From contig CAITYL010000380.1 in assembly GCA_903896595.1 (NCBI GenBank), positions 1 to 39,044 on the forward strand: a DNA stretch of 39,044 bases, written 5' to 3'. The notes below the pieces were generated by a model that did no database searches, was not told where the DNA came from, and worked only from the letters and a program-made list of their open reading frames with translations. Shown one piece after another: positions 34,152-39,044 of this stretch. This DNA is from an uncultured Lentisphaerota bacterium (GTDB lineage: Bacteria > Verrucomicrobiota > Lentisphaeria > Oligosphaerales > CAITYL01). The first letter of the stretch is position 1. Each line of letters opens with the position of its first letter. Made by a program: the position numbers and the translations under genes.

Positions 34152-34182
34152 GATCCGACAGATCCGGCCGATCCGACGGATC
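34152..34182. repeat. TCCGAC-class word hairpin
   Basis: GATCCGACA, GATCCGGCC, GATCCGACG and GATC form a short word run that folds on itself. It sits between the pseudopilin and beta-helix genes of locus 2, the same class as 21302-21370 next to the pseudopilin of locus 1. Confidence 0.75.
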
Positions 34183-34200
34183 GCCCTGAACGCCGGACGC

Positions 34201-35019
34201 TCAATTCTTGTCGAGCACGTTCAGCCACAGCTGGACGTGGCTGGAGGCGCCCTGGGAATGATCGCGGCCGTAGCCGTTCTGGCCGTAGCTGTTGGCAAGG
34301 TCGCCGGTGGCGTCATTGAAGGTGCGGACTCCGCCGTCGACATGGAGGACCTGGTAAACGCCCCGGCCGGTGGCCAAATCGAGATGGGGTGAGCGCATGC
34401 TCAGCGGATGCACGCAGGCATCGGCGCCCAGCGCCTGGCTGCCGGAGGCCCGGGCCAGGTTGAGGCCGCGGAAGGCGCCGAGCCCCGCATTGCCCCACGG
34501 CTCGCCCGTGCTGCAGCGGTACGAGTAGGAGCCGAAGGTGAAGGTGGCCGCGGGCCGATCCAAGATCGGCCGGTTGACCGCCGGGGCGGCATGGGACTGG
34601 GGCGACTGGGCGGGGCACCAGAAAACGCCGCTCCGGCCGTCGACGTATTGGGCGGCATGCAGCAGGCCGAAGCCGCCGTAGAACATGCCGTTGGGCCAGC
34701 TGCCGCCCCCGGAGGAGAGGCATTCCGGCCACTCGCACCCCGCCAGGAAGGTGTGCGGGGTGTTGCCGTCGAAATCGCCGGCATAGGCGTTCGCCGCCAC
34801 GCCGAGCTGGTGCAGGTTGCCCAGGCAGGAGGCCCGCTTGGCCGTGTCCCTGGCCTTGCCCAGCGCCGGCAGCAGCATGCTGGCCAGGATCGCGATGATC
34901 GCGATGACCACCAACAGTTCGATCAGCGTAAACGCTGCTCGAACTTGCCTCCGCCCTTCGCCATGGCTCGGGGCTACGGCTGGGCATGCCAGCAGTTCGA
35001 TGAGGGTGAAGCGTTTCAT
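34201..35019 (-). CDS. pseudopilin-like protein with duplicated prepilin leader
   Basis: This 272-residue protein contains two FTLIELL motifs. The first is at the N-terminus ([18 protein letters not shown]). The second follows 26 residues later and leads into the hydrophobic helix ([19 protein letters not shown] then [17 protein letters not shown]). The insert between them ([10 protein letters not shown]) is charged, so the second copy is probably the functional peptidase site unless both are used. The rest resembles the locus 1 pseudopilin: Gly/Tyr-rich middle and a C-terminal His-Val-Asp-Gly-Gly segment ([16 protein letters not shown]). It is transcribed between the PEP-CTERM and beta-helix genes. 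The frame is open to 35100 but lacks signal character there. Confidence 0.87.
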   Translation of the reverse strand: MKRFTLIELLACPAVAPSHGEGRRQVRAAFTLIELLVVIAIIAILASMLLPALGKARDTAKRASCLGNLHQLGVAANAYAGDFDGNTPHTFLAGCEWPECLSSGGGSWPNGMFYGGFGLLHAAQYVDGRSGVFWCPAQSPQSHAAPAVNRPILDRPAATFTFGSYSYRCSTGEPWGNAGLGAFRGLNLARASGSQALGADACVHPLSMRSPHLDLATGRGVYQVLHVDGGVRTFNDATGDLANSYGQNGYGRDHSQGASSHVQLWLNVLDKN

Positions 35020-35054
35020 GGACGTGCCCTGCCGTTTCTGAAAGATCGATGGCT

Positions 35055-35079
35055 GTCGATAGCCATCGATGACCGCCGA
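35055..35079. repeat. W1 half-hairpin word repeat
   Basis: These 25 bases are identical to 16174-16198, the left arm of the hairpin flanking the four-helix-bundle gene (GTCGATAGCCATCGATGACC and onward). The right arm is missing. It lies upstream of the locus 2 pseudopilin gene. Confidence 0.85.
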
Positions 35080-35106
35080 GGGACTGGCAAAAGACGCCAT
35101 TCGAAT

Positions 35107-35760
35107 CTACCGCCGCCGGCGCAGCAGCACCAGGCTGCCAAGGGCCAGCAGCCCCAAGGCGGCGGGCTCGGGCACCACTTCAATATGAACGTTATTGACA
35201 TTATAGCCGGAATTCACGGACACCGTGGTGCCGTCCCACGGAATCGGGCTGGCCGTGTTGTTGTTGTAAAACCGCAGGGCCAGCCCCTGGGTGCTGGAGG
35301 CGGACGCCAGCGCGGCCTTGAAGATGCTGGTGATGTCGATGGCGTAGGAGCCTCCCGTCCAGGCGTTGCTTTTTACATTGCCCAACGGACTCTCATACAT
35401 TTCATTACCCGAAACAAGCAGGTCAGAGGTAATCTGGTCCACGGTGACGCCGTTCCGGCCGACCAGCCAGGAAGCGGCATCAAACTTGAGGGTGGCGGAG
35501 GTGACGTTGGCAGCGGTGATGCCCAGATTGTCCAGGCGGAACTCATAGACCACCCGGTACTCGCCATTCTCGGACACCACCCAGGCGGTCCAATTGTTGC
35601 GACTAATTACTTGCTGGCAAGTATTTCCGATCTTTGTATTCCACGCGCCCTCACGGGCAAAATTCGTCGTGGTCACATCTCTCAGCACATCGGCCAGACT
35701 GGCGCAGGTGGCCAACAGAGTGATGGCAACAACGATGCGGTGGATGGTTGGGATTCTCAT
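35107..35760 (-). CDS. PEP-CTERM sorting-domain protein
   Basis: This 217-residue exported protein has a signal peptide (residues about 1-23, ending LLATCASLAD). The central region looks like a beta-sandwich of the DNRLRE-like type (YEFRLDNLGITAANVTSATL, SYAIDITSIFKAALASAS, LALRFYNNNTASPIPWDGTT). The tail is VVPEPAALGLLALGSLVLL plus Arg4, the exosortase sorting signal. An AAGGAG ribosome binding site sits 6 bases before the ATG. It is the first structural gene of locus 2, directly downstream of the LacI-type regulator gene with a 51-base gap. Confidence 0.92.
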   Translation of the reverse strand: MRIPTIHRIVVAITLLATCASLADVLRDVTTTNFAREGAWNTKIGNTCQQVISRNNWTAWVVSENGEYRVVYEFRLDNLGITAANVTSATLKFDAASWLVGRNGVTVDQITSDLLVSGNEMYESPLGNVKSNAWTGGSYAIDITSIFKAALASASSTQGLALRFYNNNTASPIPWDGTTVSVNSGYNVNNVHIEVVPEPAALGLLALGSLVLLRRRR

Positions 35761-35811
35761 GCATTTCTCCTTGGTTTTTGGGGGGACTGGGGCGGTTGGG
35801 GGACGGCGAAC

Positions 35812-36903
35812 TCATACTGGGGACAATGTGGCGGCGGGCCGTGGCACACTGGCGACAGAGGCGCGTTCGATCCATTCGGGGGCGATCATGACCCGGAAAG
35901 GCGGGCGGGCGGCGGGCGGTTCCGCCATGCCGGCGACCAGCAGGCGCCAGACTTCCCGGGCCAGCAGGTCGGTGGGCAGGCGGACCGTGGTCAACGGCAC
36001 CGACGCGAGGGGGGCCAGCGGAATATCGTCGCACCCCGTCACGGAAAGGTCGCCGGGGATGTGAATGCCCTGCATGTTCAAGGCCGAAATGACACTCAGC
36101 GCCAGCATGTCCGTGGCGCAGACCACGGCCGTCGGCCATTCCGCGCGCGGCTGCTCCGCCAGCCAGGCCGCCACCGTCTGGCCGCCGTGCAACGGATCAT
36201 CCGAACGGAGATGAAGCAGGCGGTTGCCGCACCGCTGCCAGGCGGTCGCGAAATGCGCGCGGCGAATGGCGTGGATGCGAGCACTGTTGTCGCTGGCCTC
36301 GTCGGCGCCGAAATAGAGGACGTGCCGATGACCGTGGTCGTGCAACTGGCGCGCCGTCAGACTGCCGACGCCCGCCTCATCGAAACCGGCGGCCATGTAA
36401 TCCACTCCGGGCGTGTCGACGGTGCCCAGCATGAGCACCGCCACCCCTTGGGAGCGCAGTTGCTCCAGCAGCTCGGCATGGTCTTCCAGCTGGCCGCAGG
36501 CCACCACCACCGCATCCATGCCCCGGCTCAGAAAGGCCTGCAAGTTGCGGGCTTCGCGCTCCTTGTTGAATTCACTGCTGGTGACGAACACGGTGTAGCC
36601 GCTGGCATAACAGGCATCGTCAAAGGCGGTGAAAAAACCGCTGAAAAACTGGGTGGTCAGACTGGGCACCAAAATGCCGATCATCTTGCTCTTGCCGCTG
36701 ACCAGCGACCGGGCCAGGTCGTTGCGGACATACCCCAATTCTTCCGCCACGCGCAGGACGTGCTGCCGCCGTTCCTCGCTGATGCCGATATTGGTGCCGT
36801 GGGTTTCGTTCAGCGCCGCGAACGCGGAGGAGCGCGAGACCTGGGCGGTCCGCGCCACATCCGCCAGTGTGCAGCGCTTGGTTTTGGTTGGCGCGATTGA
36901 CAT
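35812..36903 (-). CDS. LacI-family transcriptional regulator
   Basis: This 363-residue regulator has an N-terminal LacI helix-turn-helix (TLADVARTAQVSRSSAFAAL, then YVRNDLARSL as the hinge region) and a periplasmic-binding-protein-like sensor domain (MIGILVPSLTTQFFSGFFTA, GMDAVVVACG, SVTGCDDIPLAPLASVPLTT). It probably senses a sugar released by the glycan locus and represses the genes downstream. The hinge contains an unusual THGTNIGISEE stretch. The ATG at 36903 was chosen over a GTG two codons earlier. A near-consensus promoter with two direct repeats lies just upstream, which suggests autoregulation. Confidence 0.93.
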   Translation of the reverse strand: MSIAPTKTKRCTLADVARTAQVSRSSAFAALNETHGTNIGISEERRQHVLRVAEELGYVRNDLARSLVSGKSKMIGILVPSLTTQFFSGFFTAFDDACYASGYTVFVTSSEFNKEREARNLQAFLSRGMDAVVVACGQLEDHAELLEQLRSQGVAVLMLGTVDTPGVDYMAAGFDEAGVGSLTARQLHDHGHRHVLYFGADEASDNSARIHAIRRAHFATAWQRCGNRLLHLRSDDPLHGGQTVAAWLAEQPRAEWPTAVVCATDMLALSVISALNMQGIHIPGDLSVTGCDDIPLAPLASVPLTTVRLPTDLLAREVWRLLVAGMAEPPAARPPFRVMIAPEWIERASVASVPRPAATLSPV

Positions 36904-36937
36904 CTTCACACCCAGATAAAACCAGTCGTCAACTAGC

Positions 36938-36975
36938 TATAACACGATTTATTGCTGATTATAACACGATTTATT
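36938..36975 (-). promoter_or_regulatory. candidate operator: two direct 16-base repeats
   Basis: AATAAATCGTGTTATA (minus-strand reading) occurs exactly twice, at 36938-36953 and 36960-36975, with a centre distance of 22 bases, about two helical turns. One copy lies between the -35 and -10 boxes of the LacI gene promoter and the other just downstream. It is a likely site for autoregulation or for another regulator. Confidence 0.75.
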
Positions 36976-36985
36976 TAACTGTCAA
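36958..36985 (-). promoter_or_regulatory. sigma-70 promoter of the LacI-type gene
   Basis: On the minus strand, TTGACA (36980-36985) and TATAAT (36958-36963) are both perfect consensus boxes, with a 16-base spacer and a TG one base before the -10. The gene start at 36903 is about 55 bases downstream. Confidence 0.85.
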
Positions 36986-36988
36986 ATT

Positions 36989-37120
36989 GCGGATTCCGCA
37001 GGCCACCCGTGTGCGACAAACCACGATTGGAACAGCAGGGGCGGCCTGCGGAATCCGCACAAGGCACAAAGAGGTTTGACGGAGGGTTTGGGAACCGCCT
37101 TTCCTCAAAAGGGGGTTCCC
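36989..37120. repeat. R2 three-hairpin repeat, copy 2 (left part missing)
   Basis: The central stem is a perfect 16-base pairing (GCGGATTCCGCAGGCC at 36989-37004 with 37043-37058), unrelated in sequence to the stems of copies 1 and 3. The right conserved part GGTTTGACGGAGGGTTTGGG and the terminal GGGAACC...GGTTCCC hairpin (to 37120) are intact. The left conserved part is absent. The element abuts the -35 box of the LacI gene promoter. Confidence 0.88.
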
Positions 37121-37194
37121 AACATCGTTCGATAAAATGGTTTGTATCCGAAAACCCCGCCAGATTGCGCGGGGCGGTCGGTTCGGTTAAGTTT

Positions 37195-37224
37195 CTCCTA
37201 GCCGGTGGTTCGTCCGGCTAGGAG
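37195..37224 (+). promoter_or_regulatory. hairpin that covers the nnr ribosome binding site
   Basis: CTCCTAGCCGG (37195-37205) pairs perfectly with CCGGCTAGGAG (37214-37224) over an 8-base loop. The AGGAG at the end of the second arm is the ribosome binding site, 8 bases before the ATG at 37233. Translation would be blocked while the hairpin is closed. Confidence 0.75.
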
Positions 37225-37232
37225 CCAGATCC

Positions 37233-38795
37233 ATGAAAGCCGTCACTGCTGCCGTGATGCGGGAATTGGAGGAGGCGGCCATGGCCGCCGGCCGCTCCGC
37301 CGAGGAATTGATGGAGCGCGCCGGGGTCGGCGCGGCCCGCGAACTTCGCGACTGGTGCGAGCAACGGCTAACTCCCGCGCACCGGCAACGTTGGGTGGTG
37401 CTGGCGGGCAAGGGCAACAACGGCGGTGATGCCTATGTCGTGGCGGACTGGCTGGCGGCGCACACCTCCCAGCCGGTCACCGTCTACGCCGCCGCCCATC
37501 CCGACACTCTCACCGGGGCCGCCCGGCATCATGCCCGCCACTTGTCGCCGGCAGTGCCGGTGCTCGTGGTGGATGGCGCGTTGCCGGCCGCCGCGCTGGA
37601 AGCGGGCGGCGTCATCGTCGACGGCTTGCTCGGCACCGGGCTGGCCGGCGCGGTCCGCGAACCGTTCGCCACTTTCATCCGTCAAATCAACGCGTCCGGC
37701 CGTCCCGTGGTGGCCTTGGACCTTTCCTCCGGGCTGGACGCCGATACCGGCGAGCCCCTGGGCGGCGCCGTGCTGGCCGACCTGACTCTGACCATGGGGC
37801 TGCCCAAGGCGGGCTGTTTCACGGTGGCCGGCGCCCGTCACACCGGCGCCTTGCGGGTGGTCGATATCGGCTTGCCGGAAGCGGCGGTGGCCGCCGCGCC
37901 CGCCGTACTCCAGGTGGTGACGGCCGCGGACATCGCGCCGTTATTGGGCCGGCGCCCCCATGCGGCGCATAAGCACACCTTTGGCCAGATCGTGGTGGCC
38001 GGCGGCTCCACGGACTATGCCGGCGCCCCGCTGTTGGCAGGGGCTGCCGCCCTGCGGAGCGGTGCCGGCCTGGTGACCCTGGCCGTGCCCGCCACGCTCC
38101 GTCCCTGGCTGCGCCCACGCTATGACGCCTTGATGCTCCGGGCCATTCCCGACGCCGGCACGGGTCATTTAATGCCCTCGCCGGTTTGGGATGATGTGGT
38201 GGCCGGCGCCCAAGCCGTGTTGTTTGGGCCGGGCTGTGGCCGCGTGCTCGCCACCGGCGGCGCCCTGGCCGTCGTCCTGCGGACTCCGCACCCTTTGGTG
38301 GTGGACGCCGACGGCCTGCGCCTGCTGGCCGCCCGGCCCGAGCTGCTGCCGCGGTCCGTTGCGGAACCCGCCGCCGCGCCGCCCGTGACCGTGTTGACAC
38401 CGCACCCCGGTGAGATGCGGGCGCTGCTGGACGGCTTTGGTCTGGGCGCCCTCGCGACTGCCGCCCGGCCGGAGCAGGCGCTGGCGCTGGCCCGGCGCAC
38501 CGGCGCCGTGATCGTGCTCAAGGGCGCCCAAACCGTAACGGCGGCGCCGGACGGCGCCTGGTGCGTCAACAGCAGCGGTTCCAGCGCCCTGGCCACCGCC
38601 GGCACCGGCGACGTGCTGGCCGGCCTCATTGGCGGCTTGCTCGCCCAAGGCTGGACGGGGTGGGACGCCGCGCATGCCGCCGTGTTCATTCACGGCCTGG
38701 CCGCCGAGTTGGCTCCCACGGGGCGTGCCCTGGTGGCCGACGACCTGCTGGAGCTGATTCCCGGCGCGCTGCGCCAACTCTCGCCGTTCGCCTGA
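37233..38795 (+). CDS. nnr: bifunctional NAD(P)H-hydrate epimerase / ADP-dependent dehydratase
   Basis: This 520-residue repair enzyme restores NAD(P)H damaged by hydration. Residues 1-220 are the YjeF-N epimerase, with the phosphate-binding VVLAGKGNNGGDAYVVADWL near residue 55, DGLLGTGLAG and VALDLSSGLDADTGEP near 162. Residues about 230-520 are the ribokinase-like dehydratase, with HKHTFGQIVVAGGS, AGAAALRSGAGLVTLAVP, VLTPHPGEM (about residue 388) and NSSGSSALATAGTGDVLAGL (about 450). Length and order match E. coli Nnr. The ATG has an AGGAG site 8 bases upstream that lies within a hairpin. A perfect 7-base-pair hairpin (38796-38815) directly follows the stop but has no T-run. Confidence 0.96.
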   Translation: MKAVTAAVMRELEEAAMAAGRSAEELMERAGVGAARELRDWCEQRLTPAHRQRWVVLAGKGNNGGDAYVVADWLAAHTSQPVTVYAAAHPDTLTGAARHHARHLSPAVPVLVVDGALPAAALEAGGVIVDGLLGTGLAGAVREPFATFIRQINASGRPVVALDLSSGLDADTGEPLGGAVLADLTLTMGLPKAGCFTVAGARHTGALRVVDIGLPEAAVAAAPAVLQVVTAADIAPLLGRRPHAAHKHTFGQIVVAGGSTDYAGAPLLAGAAALRSGAGLVTLAVPATLRPWLRPRYDALMLRAIPDAGTGHLMPSPVWDDVVAGAQAVLFGPGCGRVLATGGALAVVLRTPHPLVVDADGLRLLAARPELLPRSVAEPAAAPPVTVLTPHPGEMRALLDGFGLGALATAARPEQALALARRTGAVIVLKGAQTVTAAPDGAWCVNSSGSSALATAGTGDVLAGLIGGLLAQGWTGWDAAHAAVFIHGLAAELAPTGRALVADDLLELIPGALRQLSPFA

Positions 38796-38836
38796 TCTCC
38801 GCGCCAATGCGGAGACAACGCCCAGTTGGACGCTGT

Positions 38837-39044
38837 TGGGGCCACCCTTTTGGAAAAGGGTGCTCCCCAAGCCCCTTCCTAAAACTTTTGTTTCCTGAAT
38901 ACCGGAGGGCGCTTCCACCACAAGCCATGCTGGCAACTCATTGCCGTTGTGCGTGTTGGCTTGTGGCGAAAGCGCCCTCCGCATTAGGGACAAACAGGTT
39001 TGACGGAGGGTTTGGGAACCGCCTTTCCTCAAAAAGGGGTTCCC
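38837..39044. repeat. R2 three-hairpin repeat, copy 3 (window end)
   Basis: The order is the same as copy 1: left GGGG...CCCC hairpin, conserved AAAACTTTTGTTTCCT, central stem 38903-38926 with 38958-38981 (22 of 24 paired), and right conserved part ending in GGGAACC...GGTTCCC exactly at the last base of the window. Confidence 0.93.

Noticed and set aside
34408-36900. An 830-residue plus-strand open frame opposite the pseudopilin, PEP-CTERM and LacI-type genes
   Set aside because: It runs antisense through several well-supported genes and through intergenic DNA, with Gly/Ala/His-rich composition typical of the reverse frame of GC-rich coding sequence.
27169-39044. R2 repeats as simple Rho-independent terminators
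   Set aside because: The stems are not followed by T-runs, the element has three hairpins with conserved linkers, and one copy sits upstream of genes on both sides rather than at a gene end.
1-39044. tRNA, rRNA or other standard RNA genes
   Set aside because: I looked for cloverleaf arms with TTCRA-type loops and for rRNA-like segments and saw none; a covariance-model scan would be the decisive test.

Overview
The window looks like a piece of a chromosome from a free-living, saccharolytic member of the PVC superphylum, most likely Lentisphaerae/Victivallales or a close relative. This is inferred from several signatures seen together: PEP-CTERM proteins, pseudopilin-like secreted proteins with an FTLIELL leader, a TIGR04073-type exosortase-associated protein, a four-helix-bundle 'suffix' protein, UroD-family and cupin proteins beside glycan enzymes, and many intergenic hairpins built from short tandem words. 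Most genes look GC-rich; the beta-helix gene at 18286-20172 is visibly poorer in GC. No rRNA, tRNA, CRISPR array or insertion sequence was recognised.

Layout. 114-3382: a plus-strand group of cupin, UroD-fold protein and TIM-barrel glycosidase-like protein. 3647-6032: a secreted SGNH hydrolase and a DeoR regulator. 6099-10201: FtsK/SpoIIIE translocase, mannose-6-phosphate isomerase and a TIGR04073-type protein. 10458-13646: AraC regulator, ThuA-like protein and Gfo/Idh/MocA oxidoreductase. 13908-15793: an orphan glycyl-radical activase and an orphan LolD-like ABC ATPase. 16174-17131: a four-helix-bundle/zinc-ribbon gene between two nearly identical word-repeat hairpins. 17156-25768: glycan locus 1 (AraC, beta-helix protein, PEP-CTERM protein, pseudopilin, second beta-helix protein, GHL6/GH151-like glycosidase). 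25900-31353: housekeeping and stability genes (YbaK deacylase, VapBC, DnaG, TPR lipoprotein, PpnP). 31640-36903: glycan locus 2 on the minus strand (LacI, PEP-CTERM protein, pseudopilin, beta-helix protein, CBM9-like lipoprotein). 37233-38795: bifunctional NAD(P)H-hydrate repair enzyme.

Two observations stand out. First, both glycan loci carry the same ordered module, PEP-CTERM protein then pseudopilin then beta-helix protein then a further carbohydrate-active protein, each near a one-component regulator. This suggests a polysaccharide-utilisation arrangement without SusCD. Second, intergenic regions are filled with structured repeats. One family (R1) has five hairpins per copy, with a central stem that differs between copies through compensatory changes. 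A second family (R2) has the same design with three hairpins. Several classes of hairpin are built from degenerate short tandem words. Matching R1 copies bracket single genes (3647-5002 and 13908-14825). The window begins inside an R1 copy and ends exactly at the end of an R2 copy, which may reflect contig breaks at repeats.

Functions are assigned from recognisable motifs and remembered family features; no database search was run. Start codons were moved inward from the longest reading frame wherever a signal peptide, family start or ribosome binding site favoured it.
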